Positions 25,771 to 36,194 of a stretch of DNA of 64,000 bases are shown piece after piece. This DNA is from Pseudoalteromonas phenolica (GTDB taxonomy: Bacteria > Pseudomonadota > Gammaproteobacteria > Enterobacterales > Alteromonadaceae): contig NZ_PNEC01000023.1 of assembly GCF_005886345.1 (NCBI RefSeq), positions 1 to 64,000 on the forward strand, in the 5' to 3' direction. The stretch's first letter is position 1; each line of letters begins with the position of its first letter. Under the pieces are notes generated by a model. That model had not been told where the DNA came from. It was given only the letters and a program-made list of their open reading frames with translations, and ran no database searches. A program made the translations under genes and the position numbers.

Positions 25771-27129
25771 TTAGGCCTTTTTAAATGGGTTACGCGTATC
25801 TTCTTGATCGTTCAGGTTACGCATCAAAATAGCGTGATCTAAATCGATATTTTCAGGCAATGGAATTTTTACAATGTGACCAGAGCCTTTCGCATCGTCA
25901 ATTTTCTCGCCTTTTTTGTTTTCCATATGCTCAAGGTTGAAGCTGATGTTGCCTTGAGGTGTCATCAGCTCAAGACTGTGGCCCGTACAGAATTTATTCT
26001 TAACATCAATCTCAACCAAGCCATTGTCTAGGCGCCCTAATACTTCACCTACAAATTGCTGTTTGTCAGAAACTGAATGGCCGTATTCATAGTTTTGGTA
26101 ATCTTGATGAGCGTGGCGCTTTAAGAAACCTTCGGTATAACCTCGGTGTGCTAGGTTTTCAAGAGTGCGCATTAGATTTGGATCAAACGGTTTACCTGCT
26201 ACCGCGTCATCAATTGCTTTGCGGTAAACTTGTGCAGTGCGAGCCACATAATAGAAAGACTTAGTACGACCTTCGATCTTTAAGCTGTGCACGCCCATTT
26301 TTGTCAGCTGATCAACATACTGCACCGCACGTAGGTCTTTAGAGTTCATGATATACGTACCATGTTCGTCTTCAAAGGCTGGCATGTATTCGCCCGGACG
26401 ACCTTGCTCTTCTAACATGAAAACTTCATTGGTCGGTGCGCCTTCGCCTAGCGTAGGGATCACAGATTGTGGGTCGATTTTGTGCACTACATCGCCGGTT
26501 TCAGTTTCCTTGCCTGGCTTAACGTCATATTCCCAACGGCATGCATTGGTACAGGTGCCTTGGTTTGGATCTCGCTTATTGATATAGCCTGATAATAAGC
26601 AGCGACCAGAGTAGGCCATGCATAATGCGCCGTGAACAAACACTTCTAACTCGGTTTGTGGGCAAAGCTCGCGAATTTCAGCGATCTCTTCAAGGGATAA
26701 TTCACGGGATAAAATTACGCGCTCAATCCCTTGTTTTGCCCAAAACTGAACTGACGCATAGTTAACTGCGTTAGCTTGTACTGAAAGGTGGATTGGCATA
26801 TCAGGCCACTTATCACGCACCAGCATGATTAAACCCGGATCAGACATAATGAGCGCATCGGGCTTCATTGCAATCACAGGCTCGATGTCTTTTAAGTAGG
26901 TTTGTACTTTTTTATTGTGTGGCGCGATGTTTGAAACCACATAGAGCTTTTTATTGAGCGCATGAGCCTCGTTAATCCCAAATTCTAAATTGGCTAAATC
27001 AAATTCATTGTTACGCACGCGCAAACTGTAACGTGGTTGGCCTGCATACACGGCATCGGCACCATATGCGAATGCATAACGCATATTTTTTAAACTACCT
27101 GCAGGGGATAAAAGCTCTGGAACAAACAT
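25771..27129 (-). CDS. trhP: tRNA 5-hydroxyuridine synthesis protein TrhP (peptidase U32 family, YegQ)
   Basis: 452 aa. The U32 family was named as collagenase-like peptidase. The YegQ/TrhP branch is now known to hydroxylate U34 of tRNAs (ho5U), with need for Fe-S cluster biogenesis and prephenate. The U32 motif is present: ELEVFVHGALCMAYSGRCLLS (about 159-179), followed by cysteines in GTCTNACRWEY (about 191-201) that could hold a cluster. Starts PELLSPAGSLKNMRYAFAYGADAVY as in YegQ. Its partner gene is the downstream ferredoxin. Confidence 0.9.
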   Translation of the reverse strand: MFVPELLSPAGSLKNMRYAFAYGADAVYAGQPRYSLRVRNNEFDLANLEFGINEAHALNKKLYVVSNIAPHNKKVQTYLKDIEPVIAMKPDALIMSDPGLIMLVRDKWPDMPIHLSVQANAVNYASVQFWAKQGIERVILSRELSLEEIAEIRELCPQTELEVFVHGALCMAYSGRCLLSGYINKRDPNQGTCTNACRWEYDVKPGKETETGDVVHKIDPQSVIPTLGEGAPTNEVFMLEEQGRPGEYMPAFEDEHGTYIMNSKDLRAVQYVDQLTKMGVHSLKIEGRTKSFYYVARTAQVYRKAIDDAVAGKPFDPNLMRTLENLAHRGYTEGFLKRHAHQDYQNYEYGHSVSDKQQFVGEVLGRLDNGLVEIDVKNKFCTGHSLELMTPQGNISFNLEHMENKKGEKIDDAKGSGHIVKIPLPENIDLDHAILMRNLNDQEDTRNPFKKA

Positions 27130-27386
27130 AGTAAAAACCTCTTACATTGAACTGAGTGCTGGTCAGCTGTTTCGGTCAAAAGTGACGATAAAATTTCAAG
27201 TGAAATTAAAAAGCGGCGCAGTATAAAGGTTAATGAAATTGTCATGTTTGACGCAGATCATGGTTTTTCGCTGAAATCTGATCTATTCGAAATTTTTAAA
27301 GGATCAAGATCTAGTAGGTTTTTAGCGCTAAAACGCGTATAATTCGCGCCCGTAAATATTCAACAATTATTATTGGAGCTAAAAAG

Positions 27387-27818
27387 ATGGCTTTAGAGCG
27401 TACTTTTTCAATCATCAAGCCTGATGCGGTAGCTAAAAACCACATCGGTGCAATCTACAACCGTTTCGAATCTGCTGGTCTTAAGATCGTTGCTTCTAAA
27501 ATGGTTCACCTTTCTCAAGAGAAAGCTGAAGGTTTCTACGCAGAGCACAAAGAGCGTCCTTTCTTTGGTGCACTAGTTTCTTTCATGACTTCTGGTCCAG
27601 TAATGGTTCAGGTTCTTGAAGGTGAAAACGCAGTTCTTAAGAACCGTGAAATCATGGGTGCTACTAACCCTGCTGAAGCATTAGCTGGTACTTTACGTGC
27701 TGACTATGCTGACAGCATCGACGAGAACGCGGTACACGGTTCTGACGCACCTGAGTCAGCTGCTCGCGAAATCGCTTACTTCTTCGCTGAAGAAGAAATC
27801 TGTCCTCGTACTCGCTAA
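27387..27818 (+). CDS. ndk: Nucleoside diphosphate kinase
   Basis: 143-aa cytoplasmic enzyme that balances NTP pools by phosphate transfer through a histidine. The active-site motif [20 protein letters not shown] (His at about 117) and the start [18 protein letters not shown] are textbook. RBS TTGGAGC; a TATAAT lies at 27338-27343. First gene of the conserved ndk-rlmN-pilW-rodZ-ispG-hisS cluster, but with its own terminator. Confidence 0.98.
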   Translation: MALERTFSIIKPDAVAKNHIGAIYNRFESAGLKIVASKMVHLSQEKAEGFYAEHKERPFFGALVSFMTSGPVMVQVLEGENAVLKNREIMGATNPAEALAGTLRADYADSIDENAVHGSDAPESAAREIAYFFAEEEICPRTR

Positions 27819-27840
27819 TCGCGGATCGAACAGAGTAAAG

Positions 27841-27862
27841 AAGGGCTCTCGGGCCCTTTTTT
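27841..27862 (+). terminator. Terminator after ndk
   Basis: AAGGGC/GCCCTT stem with a 6-nt loop followed by TTTTT, about 20 nt past the ndk stop codon. Confidence 0.8.
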
Positions 27863-27924
27863 AGTCCTTGCTGCTTTTGCAAAGTCAGCTTATGTAGCTA
27901 TTTTTGCAAAATCATCAACAATGT

Positions 27925-27953
27925 TTGAGTGTGTTGGTTGGTTTTTATACAAT
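27925..27953 (+). promoter_or_regulatory. Putative sigma-70 promoter of rlmN
   Basis: TTGAGT (27925-27930), 17-nt spacer, TACAAT (27948-27953). It lies inside the longer open reading frame that begins at 27904, which supports the ATG at 28000 as the true rlmN start. Confidence 0.65.
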
Positions 27954-27999
27954 ACGTCGTCTTTTTAATTTCGTACCGTCACTTTATCGAGGTTGCTTC

Positions 28000-29133
28000 A
28001 TGGCCACTACAGAGAAAAAAATTAATTTACTTGATTTGAATCGCGAGGGGATGCGTGAATTGTTTGCATCAGTTGGTGAAAAGCCATTCCGCGCTGATCA
28101 GGTAATGAAGTGGATTTATCACTTCGGCATCGATAACTTCGACGATATGAGCAACATCAATAAAAAGCTACGTGCTAAGTTACAAGCACAGTGCGAAATT
28201 AAAGCGCCTGAAATTTCAGTTAAGCAAGTTGCCAGTGATGGCACCATTAAATATGCGATGATCTTAGAAGGCGGCCAAGAAGTTGAAACAGTTTGGATCC
28301 CAGAAAAAGACCGTGCAACACTGTGTGTATCTTCACAGGTAGGGTGTGCGCTTGAATGTACATTCTGTTCAACGGCGCAGCAGGGCTTCAACCGTAACTT
28401 AAAAGTATCTGAGATCATCGGTCAGGTATGGCGTGTTGCGACAGATATTGGCTTACATAATGGTGACAGCACTAAGCGTCCAATCACTAACGTTGTTATG
28501 ATGGGCATGGGTGAGCCATTACTAAACATCAACAATGTCGTTCCTGCGATGGAACTGATGATGGATGACTGGGCGTTTGGTTTATCTAAACGTCGTGTAA
28601 CACTAAGTACTTCAGGTGTTGTACCTGCGCTTGATATTCTTAAAGAGAAAATTGACGTGGCACTGGCTATTTCTCTTCACGCGCCAACCAATGACTTACG
28701 TGATGTGTTAGTACCTATCAATAAAAAGTACCCAATTGAAGAGTTCTTAGCGGCATGTCGTCGTTATATTGATGGATCTAAAGCCAATAAAGACATCACC
28801 ATCGAATACGTTATGCTGCAAGGTGTAAACGACAGTACAGATCAAGCGCATGAGCTGGTTAAAGTATTAAAAGGTACACCGTCTAAGATAAACTTGATCC
28901 CATTCAATCCATTCCCGGGTAATGAGTATGGTCGTTCAAGTAACAGCCGTATCGATCGTTTCTCAAAAGTATTACAGGCCGCTGGTTTAACTTGTATTGT
29001 TCGTCGTACACGCGGTGATGACATTGATGCAGCTTGTGGCCAGCTAGTGGGTGACGTAGTTGACCGTACTAAACGTATTATGAAAAAACAGCAGCGCGAA
29101 GATAATTCCATTGCTGTGAATGTGAGTAACTAA
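28000..29133 (+). CDS. rlmN: 23S rRNA A2503 / tRNA A37 C2-methyltransferase RlmN
   Basis: 377-aa radical-SAM enzyme. The cluster motif CxxxCxxC is in [16 protein letters not shown] (about 124-139). The cysteine that forms the methyl-bearing covalent intermediate is in [11 protein letters not shown] (about 343-353). Also typical are [12 protein letters not shown] and [11 protein letters not shown]. The start [10 protein letters not shown] at 28000 is used because the 32-residue upstream extension is not conserved-looking and a promoter lies inside it. Confidence 0.96.
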   Translation: MATTEKKINLLDLNREGMRELFASVGEKPFRADQVMKWIYHFGIDNFDDMSNINKKLRAKLQAQCEIKAPEISVKQVASDGTIKYAMILEGGQEVETVWIPEKDRATLCVSSQVGCALECTFCSTAQQGFNRNLKVSEIIGQVWRVATDIGLHNGDSTKRPITNVVMMGMGEPLLNINNVVPAMELMMDDWAFGLSKRRVTLSTSGVVPALDILKEKIDVALAISLHAPTNDLRDVLVPINKKYPIEEFLAACRRYIDGSKANKDITIEYVMLQGVNDSTDQAHELVKVLKGTPSKINLIPFNPFPGNEYGRSSNSRIDRFSKVLQAAGLTCIVRRTRGDDIDAACGQLVGDVVDRTKRIMKKQQREDNSIAVNVSN

Positions 29134-29252
29134 CTTTTAGTAACTGAGTTTAAGTAATTATTTATTGCTGAAGTTATTTACATAAAATAGATGAAAGATA
29201 GGGGCTTTTCGGTAATATAGGTCCTTATTATTTCATACTATCAAGGTGATAC

Positions 29253-30872
29253 ATGCGTTCTTTTTGGGTGATCCCGTTTGCATTATTGGGCTTAAGTGGT
29301 TGTGTAACTGAAACGCACAGCGTGACTAAGAATAGCCCTGTTGTGAATACTGAGGTTAACAACCAAGATGCAGCAAGAACGCGTATTACTTTAGCACTCG
29401 AATATCTTAAAGCGGGAAATAACATTCAAGCTAAATTTAATTTAGAACGTGCTGCCAAATTTGCGCCAAACTTACCAGAGGCACATTACACACTTGCTTA
29501 TTATTATGAGCAGGTTAAAGAATACCAAAAAGCAAAAGCGTCTTATCAAACGGCTCTTAAACTTGTTCCAAATGACCCTAACACACTGAATAACTATGGC
29601 ACGTTTTTGTGTCGTATCGGTGAGTATGACGAGGCTTCAGAGCAGCTCCATAAAGCCATTGATATGAATGGCTACCTTCGTGTTTCTCAGAGTTATGAAA
29701 ATCTTGCATTATGTGCAGTGAAGCAAGACAAATTTGATCTTGCTTTAGATTATTTGAACAGTGCAGTTCAGCATGATGGGCAAAGTCAAAGCGCGTTAGT
29801 CGCGTTGGCCGGGTTATATTATGCTAAGAGTGATATGCATCAAGCGCTGAGGGTCCTTGAACGTTATACTCAAAATGGTTTTATCTCATCGCGTAGTTTG
29901 TTTTTAGAGTACCTATTACATCAAGAGATGGGGCATTTAGAGCAGTCTCAGAAAATAGCCACGACGTTAGTGCAAACCTACCCGCAATCTTACCAAGCGC
30001 AAGCGATTATTAAAGAAGACTATGGTAATAGCGAGTTTGGTATTTTGCGTGAGCAGTATCGAAAGGCTAAAGTGGCAGAGATAACAGAACACTCACCACA
30101 GCTCTATACTACACAGCCCAAAATAAAAATAACTCGTAAGAAAGCACCGAAACGAGAAAGCAATAATCAAACTGCAGTAAAGCAGCCTACTACTGTAACA
30201 AGCATAAGAGGTGTCACTTCAAGTGAAGCGGTGTCATTGCGTGCCGGTTTGCAAACAGGCTCAGTGGTTGAAGCGCAAGCTCAATTAAATCAGCCCGCAA
30301 GCACGACAGTTACATCTGTAGCCGAAGAGAAAACCCAATTGTCGACTCTAGTTGCAGAAACTCTTGATAATCAAGTTAGGGTGGTGTCTTTTGGTGAACC
30401 AAAAGCTGTGCAACCAACTCAAGGTCAAGTGCAGTTCCACCAAACAGATGTAAGTCAGGTTAGGTTCAGAGAAATAAAAGAAAATAATGCCCCAGTTCCT
30501 ACAGCTAAGCCTTCATCAGCTAATACACCTTTGCTAAATCCAGAAGTGAATTTACCAAATGTGCCAGTGCATACAGTTGGGTTAGGTGAAAACTTATTTA
30601 GTTTATCGGTTAAATACAATGTCAAAATGGCGAGTTTGTTAAAATGGAACAAGCTGAAAGAATCAGACCGTTTACAGATTGGTCAACAAGTGTATTTAAA
30701 TAATCCGCTTACCACCCATATCATAAAAGATGGGGATAGTCTGTATAATATCGCCACCGATTACCAATTGCAGATTGGTGATTTAATGCGATGGAACAAA
30801 TTAACACCAGACGTTGAACTCGCGGCTGGACATAGTTTACTGATTGTAGATCCGAGTAAATATACTTTATGA
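29253..30872 (+). CDS. pilW: Type IV pilus assembly lipoprotein PilW/PilF fused to two LysM domains
   Basis: 539-aa lipoprotein (MRSFWVIPFALLGLSGC, lipobox LSGC, Cys17). Residues about 40-250 are TPR repeats matching PilW/PilF, the outer-membrane pilotin-like factor for PilQ secretin assembly (YLKAGNNIQAKFNLERAAKFAP, YEQVKEYQKAKASYQTALKL). About 250-430 is a low-complexity linker. Two LysM peptidoglycan-binding domains follow (about 440-485 and 489-535). Standard PilW is about 250 aa, so the C-terminal half is extra. It overlaps rodZ by 4 nt, as in the conserved cluster. Confidence 0.88.
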   Translation: MRSFWVIPFALLGLSGCVTETHSVTKNSPVVNTEVNNQDAARTRITLALEYLKAGNNIQAKFNLERAAKFAPNLPEAHYTLAYYYEQVKEYQKAKASYQTALKLVPNDPNTLNNYGTFLCRIGEYDEASEQLHKAIDMNGYLRVSQSYENLALCAVKQDKFDLALDYLNSAVQHDGQSQSALVALAGLYYAKSDMHQALRVLERYTQNGFISSRSLFLEYLLHQEMGHLEQSQKIATTLVQTYPQSYQAQAIIKEDYGNSEFGILREQYRKAKVAEITEHSPQLYTTQPKIKITRKKAPKRESNNQTAVKQPTTVTSIRGVTSSEAVSLRAGLQTGSVVEAQAQLNQPASTTVTSVAEEKTQLSTLVAETLDNQVRVVSFGEPKAVQPTQGQVQFHQTDVSQVRFREIKENNAPVPTAKPSSANTPLLNPEVNLPNVPVHTVGLGENLFSLSVKYNVKMASLLKWNKLKESDRLQIGQQVYLNNPLTTHIIKDGDSLYNIATDYQLQIGDLMRWNKLTPDVELAAGHSLLIVDPSKYTL

Positions 30873-31741
30873 ATGAAATAAGCCCAGAATCGACTGAGCA
30901 ACAAGCCTCTTTGGGCCAAGTGCTTGCTAGTGCAAGAAAAGAAGCGAACCTGACCATTGAGGCTGTAGCGGATAGGCTAAAGCTTAGCCCAAAGCAAATC
31001 ACCAAATTAGAACAAGATGACTATTCTGCTTTAGGGCCTATTACTTTTGTAAAAGGGTATATCAAAGCGTACTGTACCTTGTTGCAATTAGACCAAGCAC
31101 AAACCTTAGCTTTATTCGAAACACCTGATAGTGTGGCAGACAATAAGGGCATGCAAAGTTTTTCACGTCGCACTGAAAAAGAAGCCAATGATAGCCGCTT
31201 GATGTTAGTCAGTTATATCATTTTGGCTATCGTGTTGGGCTCGTCTGGTTTTATGTACTGGCAAACCACATCTAATGAAAGCGATGTCATTGTGCCTGAA
31301 GTGCAAAGTATTATGCCGCAAAGCGAGGAACTTGCAGTAAAGAGCGATGATGAAATAGTCACTGAAACTGATGTTGCTACAAGACCTGAGCAACCGTCTG
31401 AATCAGTCATCGAAGTGATAGAAACTGACAAACCAGTTTTAGATGTTGTAGAAGCCGAACCAGCACCAGTCGAAGAGATAAACAGTGCACCTGTATTAAA
31501 TACTATTGTGATGCATTTCAAAGACGACTCTTGGGTAGAGATCTTTGATGCCTCATCAGAGCGTATTGCTTTTGGTGTTAAAAAAGCTGGATACACCATG
31601 ACAGTGCAGGGCGTTGCACCGTTTTCTGTGGTGTTAGGCCGTCATCAGCAGGTTGATGTAGAGCTAGATGGTCAAACCGTTGATTTATCATCATTGCCAC
31701 GCAATCGTTCAGCTAAATTTAAATTACCCTTATCAGAGTAA
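30869..31741 (+). CDS. rodZ: Cytoskeleton protein RodZ
   Basis: 290-aa bitopic membrane protein that links MreB filaments to the cell-wall elongation machinery. Cytoplasmic HTH_25 domain (about 12-85: [25 protein letters not shown] start), positively charged juxtamembrane, one helix (about 111-131), an acidic Pro/Glu/Val-rich periplasmic linker, and a C-terminal DUF4115 beta domain (about 205-290, [19 protein letters not shown]). ATG overlaps the pilW stop (ATGA). Confidence 0.93.
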   Translation: MNEISPESTEQQASLGQVLASARKEANLTIEAVADRLKLSPKQITKLEQDDYSALGPITFVKGYIKAYCTLLQLDQAQTLALFETPDSVADNKGMQSFSRRTEKEANDSRLMLVSYIILAIVLGSSGFMYWQTTSNESDVIVPEVQSIMPQSEELAVKSDDEIVTETDVATRPEQPSESVIEVIETDKPVLDVVEAEPAPVEEINSAPVLNTIVMHFKDDSWVEIFDASSERIAFGVKKAGYTMTVQGVAPFSVVLGRHQQVDVELDGQTVDLSSLPRNRSAKFKLPLSE

Positions 31742-31746
31742 CCGTC

Positions 31747-32865
31747 ATGTTTTCAGAATCTCCAATTAAACGTAGAAAATCGACCCGTATTTATGTAGGT
31801 GACGTGCCTATTGGTGATGGCGCACCAATTGCCGTGCAGTCAATGACGAACACCAATACTATGGACATCGATGCGACTGTTGCACAGATCCGTGCTATTC
31901 AAGATGCGGGAGCGGATATCGTTCGTGTATCAGTGCCAACTATGGATGCAGCCGAGGCTTTCAAAAGCATTAAAGAGCAAGTTGATATTCCACTTGTTAC
32001 CGACATTCATTTTGACTACCGTATCGCGCTAAAGGTGGCACAGTACGGCGCAGATTGTTTACGTATCAACCCAGGTAACATCGGCAGTGAAGATCGTATT
32101 CGTGCCGTGGTAGATGCTGCGGGCGAACGTAATATTCCAATTCGTATCGGTGTAAATGGCGGTTCGTTGGAGCGTGACTTACAAGAAAAGTATGGTGAGC
32201 CGACACCTGAAGCTTTACTTGAATCAGCGATGCGTCATGTTGAAATCTTACAGCGTTTGAACTTCGACCAGTTCAAAGTTTCTGTAAAAGCGTCAGATGT
32301 ATTCTTAGCTGTTGGTGCGTATCGTCTACTGGCAAAAGAAATTGATCAACCCCTTCACCTAGGTATCACAGAAGCGGGCGGCTTCCGCTCTGGCTCAGTA
32401 AAATCAGCGGTTGGTTTAGGGATGTTATTAGCCGAAGGCATTGGTGATACCTTGCGTGTATCGTTAGCTGCCGATCCTGTACAAGAGATCAAGGTAGGCT
32501 TTGATATCTTAAAGTCGCTGCGTATTCGTTCTCGTGGTATCAACTTTATTGCCTGTCCGAGCTGTTCTCGTCAAGAGTTCGATGTGGTCAACACCATGAA
32601 CCAACTTGAAGAGCGCCTTGAAGACATCATTGAGCCAATTTCAGTGTCAGTGATTGGCTGTGTTGTAAATGGCCCAGGTGAAGCCTTGGTGAGTGATATT
32701 GGCCTTGCTGGTGCGAACCGCCGCTCTGGGTTGTATATCAACGGCGAGCGTCAAAAGATGCGTATTGATAACGATAACATCGTTGAGCAACTTGAAGAGC
32801 AGGTGCGCGATTTTGTTGCTAAGAAGCAAGCGCAGCCAGCGATCGACATTAAAATCGTCGAATAA
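31747..32865 (+). CDS. ispG: (E)-4-hydroxy-3-methylbut-2-enyl-diphosphate synthase
   Basis: Fe-S enzyme of the MEP isoprenoid pathway (converts MEcPP to HMBPP). 372 aa. Cluster cysteines in [14 protein letters not shown] (about 268-281) and [18 protein letters not shown] (about 302-319). N-terminal TIM-barrel start [19 protein letters not shown] is typical. It begins 5 nt after rodZ ends. Confidence 0.98.
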   Translation: MFSESPIKRRKSTRIYVGDVPIGDGAPIAVQSMTNTNTMDIDATVAQIRAIQDAGADIVRVSVPTMDAAEAFKSIKEQVDIPLVTDIHFDYRIALKVAQYGADCLRINPGNIGSEDRIRAVVDAAGERNIPIRIGVNGGSLERDLQEKYGEPTPEALLESAMRHVEILQRLNFDQFKVSVKASDVFLAVGAYRLLAKEIDQPLHLGITEAGGFRSGSVKSAVGLGMLLAEGIGDTLRVSLAADPVQEIKVGFDILKSLRIRSRGINFIACPSCSRQEFDVVNTMNQLEERLEDIIEPISVSVIGCVVNGPGEALVSDIGLAGANRRSGLYINGERQKMRIDNDNIVEQLEEQVRDFVAKKQAQPAIDIKIVE

Positions 32866-32879
32866 TTTTTAAAAATTAC

Positions 32880-32923
32880 CGACAGAGCAAAGAATATCCT
32901 GCAGATCTTTTGCTCTGTCGTTT
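32880..32923 (+). terminator. Terminator after ispG
   Basis: CGACAGAGCAAA and TTTGCTCTGTCG form a perfect 12-bp stem with a 17-nt loop, followed by TTT. It separates ispG from hisS. Confidence 0.75.
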
Positions 32924-32948
32924 ACGTTTTACGCGAGCTGGGTATAAT
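32921..32948 (+). promoter_or_regulatory. Putative promoter of hisS
   Basis: A perfect TATAAT (32943-32948) with a weak TTTACG (32921-32926) 16 nt upstream, about 78 nt before the hisS start. Confidence 0.5.
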
Positions 32949-33025
32949 ACTTGATTCCTTTACCCGCAATGCGCACTGTGTGTGTGGCACTCGCATTTAG
33001 CAAATAGATTGATTTAGGATTTTCA

Positions 33026-34303
33026 GTGGCAAAACAAATTCAGGCAGTTCGTGGTATGAACGATTGTCTGCCAGGTGATACGCAAGTTTGGCAGAAAGTA
33101 GAAGCAGTATTACGTGATACGGTGGCGTCTTATGGTTATCAAGAAATCCGTTTCCCAATTGTTGAATCTACCGACTTATTTAAACGCTCTATTGGTGAAG
33201 TTACCGATATCGTTGAAAAAGAAATGTACACCTTTGAAGATCGTAACGGCGATAGCTTAACACTGCGCCCTGAAGGTACTGCAGTGTGTGTACGTGCGGG
33301 TAACCAAGGCGGCTTATTGTATAACCAAGAGCAGCGTCTTTGGTACATGGGTCCAATGTTCCGCCACGAGCGTCCACAGAAAGGTCGCTACCGTCAATTC
33401 CACCAATTCGGTCTTGAAGCGTTTGGTATTGCGACTGCTGATATCGATGCTGAAGTGATTTTACTTACAGCACGTTTATGGCAAGCATTTGGTATTTCAG
33501 ATCATGTTCGTTTAGAGCTGAACTCTCTTGGTTCAAATGAAGCGCGAGCAGAATATCGTGATGCACTTGTGGCGTTTTTAGAGCAGCATATTGATAAGTT
33601 AGACGAAGATTCTAAGCGTCGTATGTACTCAAATCCACTACGCGTTCTAGACAGCAAAAACCCAGATGTACAGGCTATCTTGGTTGATGCGCCTAAGCTG
33701 TCTGAGCACCTAGACGAAGAGTCAAAAGCACATTTTGCAAATTTATGTGAACGTTTAGACGCAGCAGGCGTCGAATATCATGTTAACGAAAAGCTAGTAC
33801 GAGGCTTAGACTACTACAACCGCACTGTATTTGAGTGGGTAACGGAAAGTCTAGGTGCACAAGGCACTGTATGTGCTGGTGGTCGTTACGACGGTCTAGT
33901 TGAACAGCTAGGTGGTAAAGCAACCCCTGCGGTTGGTTTTGCAATGGGTATGGAGCGTTTAGTTTTACTACTCCAAGCGCTAGAAAGCGTAGGTGAAATT
34001 CGCCGTAATGCAGACGTGTATGTTGCAGCTATGGGTGATGCCGCAAGTATTCAAGCGCCAGTGATTGCAGAGCAATTAAGAACAGAAGTAGCCGGCCTTC
34101 GTGTACAGGTGCACTGTGGTGGCGGTAACTTTAAGAAACAATTAAAACGTGCAGATAAGAGCGACGCGCTAGTTGCGCTAATTTTAGGTGAAAGCGAGCT
34201 TGCTGAAGGCAAGGTAACCGTGAAATATCTGCGAGAAGAAAAAGAACAAGTCACAGTGAGCCTGGAAGAGGTAAAAACACTGTTAATAGACTTAGCAGTA
34301 TAA
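33026..34303 (+). CDS. hisS: Histidyl-tRNA synthetase
   Basis: 425-aa class II aminoacyl-tRNA synthetase. Motif 1 region ([17 protein letters not shown]), motif 2 ([24 protein letters not shown], about 109-132) and the histidine-specific [15 protein letters not shown] (about 258-272) are intact; the C-terminal anticodon domain follows. Start is GTG, coding [13 protein letters not shown] as in other HisRS. It heads a hisS-yfgM-bamB unit. Confidence 0.98.
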   Translation: MAKQIQAVRGMNDCLPGDTQVWQKVEAVLRDTVASYGYQEIRFPIVESTDLFKRSIGEVTDIVEKEMYTFEDRNGDSLTLRPEGTAVCVRAGNQGGLLYNQEQRLWYMGPMFRHERPQKGRYRQFHQFGLEAFGIATADIDAEVILLTARLWQAFGISDHVRLELNSLGSNEARAEYRDALVAFLEQHIDKLDEDSKRRMYSNPLRVLDSKNPDVQAILVDAPKLSEHLDEESKAHFANLCERLDAAGVEYHVNEKLVRGLDYYNRTVFEWVTESLGAQGTVCAGGRYDGLVEQLGGKATPAVGFAMGMERLVLLLQALESVGEIRRNADVYVAAMGDAASIQAPVIAEQLRTEVAGLRVQVHCGGGNFKKQLKRADKSDALVALILGESELAEGKVTVKYLREEKEQVTVSLEEVKTLLIDLAV

Positions 34304-34312
34304 GAGGACTGT

Positions 34313-34933
34313 ATGGAAATTTACTCAACAGAAGAACAACAAGCAGAAGCAATAAAACGATTTTTCCGTGAAAACGGCGTTTCACTTGCGTTAGGTATCG
34401 TCATTGGTCTTGGCGGCTTATACGGTTGGAAATACTATAACCAAAGCGAGATCACATCTGCTGAAGCTGCTTCAAACGCTTACAACGAGTTAGTTGAAAG
34501 TGGTGAAGTTCTTTCTAAGTCTGACTCATTCATTACTGAGAATGGCGGTTCAAACTATGCGGCATTAGCGGCATTTGTTGCGGCTAAAGAAGCAGTTGAG
34601 AAAGGGGAGTTTGAAACGGCGGTAACTAAACTAACTTGGTTACAAGACAATGTTCAAAACCCAGAACTAAAAGCCACAGCCATCTTACGTTTAGCGCGTG
34701 TACAAGCACAGCTTAAACAATATGATGCAGCTCTAAAAACATTATCACAAACAACACCAGAGGCTTTTAAAGCGCAAGTTGCTGAAGTAAAAGGTGATGT
34801 TTACCTTGCAAAAGGTGACAAAGACAACGCTCGCTCTGAATATGAAGCTGCGCTTGCTGAGTCAAAAGAAGGTAATAACAGCCTACTACAGATTAAGTTG
34901 GACAATTTAGCCACAGCTCAGCCAGCAGCTTAG
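34313..34933 (+). CDS. yfgM: YfgM family ancillary SecYEG translocon subunit
   Basis: 206-aa single-pass inner-membrane protein: short cytoplasmic N-terminus starting MEIYSTEEQQAEAIKRFFRENG, one helix (about 24-41), then a periplasmic TPR-like domain. YfgM works with PpiD at the SecYEG exit and also affects the Rcs response in E. coli. It lies 9 nt after hisS and 11 nt before bamB, the conserved order. Confidence 0.93.
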   Translation: MEIYSTEEQQAEAIKRFFRENGVSLALGIVIGLGGLYGWKYYNQSEITSAEAASNAYNELVESGEVLSKSDSFITENGGSNYAALAAFVAAKEAVEKGEFETAVTKLTWLQDNVQNPELKATAILRLARVQAQLKQYDAALKTLSQTTPEAFKAQVAEVKGDVYLAKGDKDNARSEYEAALAESKEGNNSLLQIKLDNLATAQPAA

Positions 34934-34944
34934 GAGTAGTTCCG

Positions 34945-36120
34945 ATGAGAAAGCTAAGTATGGCCACATTGGCGTTGTGTATGGCGTCTTTGCTAGGTTG
35001 TTCATCGAGCGATGATGAAGAAGAAATTGTTTTACCAGAAATTGTAAACCAATTCGAAACGCAAGTTGATTGGACGAACGGTGTTGGTGATGGCGTAGAG
35101 CATTACTTCTCTCGTTTAACGCCAACCATTCATAACGATATTGTTTATGTTGCAGCACGAAACGGTGAAGTTGAGGCTATTTCAGTTGATTCTGGTGATA
35201 CCGTTTGGGAAGTCGATGTACGAGAAAATGTGAGCTTTTGGCCTTGGGCTGATAACGACAGTGCAAAACTCTCGGGCGGCATTTTACAGGCTTATGGCAA
35301 GCTTTATATTGGCTCTGAGCATGGAGAAGTCATCGCACTTGACCGTGAAACAGGTGAGGTAGTTTGGCGTAAAGCGGTGCCTGGTGAAGCATTATCATCT
35401 CCATCTGCAGGCGACGGGCTTATCTATGTAAATTTAGGCTCAGGTAAACTACTAGCATTACACCCTGACACGGGTGAAGAACGTTGGCGTCATGAACAAG
35501 AAGTACCAGCTCTAACTTTACGAGGCTTAAGTACTCCTGTTAGCGCTAATGGTGGTGTATTATTTGGCGAAGAAAGCGGTAAATTAACCGTACTGATCGC
35601 TGAGAATGGCTATACCGCTTGGAGTGCTGAAGTTGCGACTGCAAAAGGCGCTTCTGAGTTTGAGCGTCTGGTTGATGTTGATACTAAACCTATCGTGGTA
35701 GGCGCATTTGCTTACGCAATCGCCTATAATGGTAACTTAGCAGCGGTTGATGTGCGCAGTGGTAACGTTATTTGGAAGCGTGAGTACAGTAGCTATCGCG
35801 ATATAAGCATTGAAGCGAATGTAATATACGTAGTTGACAGTGAAGGCGTTATTTACGCGCTAGATAAGGATTCAGGTATCGAACGCTGGAGTCAGGCTGG
35901 ACTTCGTGGCTGGTATCTAACAGCACCGGCTGTTGCTGGTAATTATTTAGCTGTAGGCGATCAAGAAGGTAACTTACACTGGTTAGATAAGCAAACTGGT
36001 GATTTAGTTTCTCGAGAAAGTTTTGATAGCTCAGGTTTTTATGTTGAGCCTGTTGTAGCTGAAGACAAATTAATTGTGGTAACCCGAGACGGTGAAGTTA
36101 GCGCGGTTAAGATCCCGTAA
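34945..36120 (+). CDS. bamB: Outer membrane assembly lipoprotein BamB
   Basis: 391-aa lipoprotein (lipobox LLGC, Cys19) of the BAM complex, which inserts beta-barrel proteins in the outer membrane. The body is an eight-bladed PQQ-type beta-propeller; repeats such as VYVAARNGEVEAISVDSGDTVWEV and LYIGSEHGEVIALDRETGEVVWR are easy to see. After the lipidated cysteine there is an acidic SSSDDEEE stretch. Confidence 0.96.
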   Translation: MRKLSMATLALCMASLLGCSSSDDEEEIVLPEIVNQFETQVDWTNGVGDGVEHYFSRLTPTIHNDIVYVAARNGEVEAISVDSGDTVWEVDVRENVSFWPWADNDSAKLSGGILQAYGKLYIGSEHGEVIALDRETGEVVWRKAVPGEALSSPSAGDGLIYVNLGSGKLLALHPDTGEERWRHEQEVPALTLRGLSTPVSANGGVLFGEESGKLTVLIAENGYTAWSAEVATAKGASEFERLVDVDTKPIVVGAFAYAIAYNGNLAAVDVRSGNVIWKREYSSYRDISIEANVIYVVDSEGVIYALDKDSGIERWSQAGLRGWYLTAPAVAGNYLAVGDQEGNLHWLDKQTGDLVSRESFDSSGFYVEPVVAEDKLIVVTRDGEVSAVKIP

Positions 36121-36146
36121 CAGTTAGTTTATTCATGCATTTTTTC

Positions 36147-36173
36147 AAGGCTTCGCATTGCGAAGCCTTTTGT
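36147..36173 (+). terminator. Terminator after bamB
   Basis: AAGGCTTCGC/GCGAAGCCTT is a perfect 10-bp stem with an ATT loop followed by TTTG. It lies between bamB and der. Confidence 0.8.
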
Positions 36174-36194
36174 TGTTTATTGATGAGGTAGTCT

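Noticed and set aside
27904..27999. In-frame N-terminal extension of RlmN by 32 residues
   Set aside because: A well-spaced promoter (TTGAGT-17-TACAAT) lies inside it and the residues do not look like RlmN; the ATG at 28000 gives the standard start.
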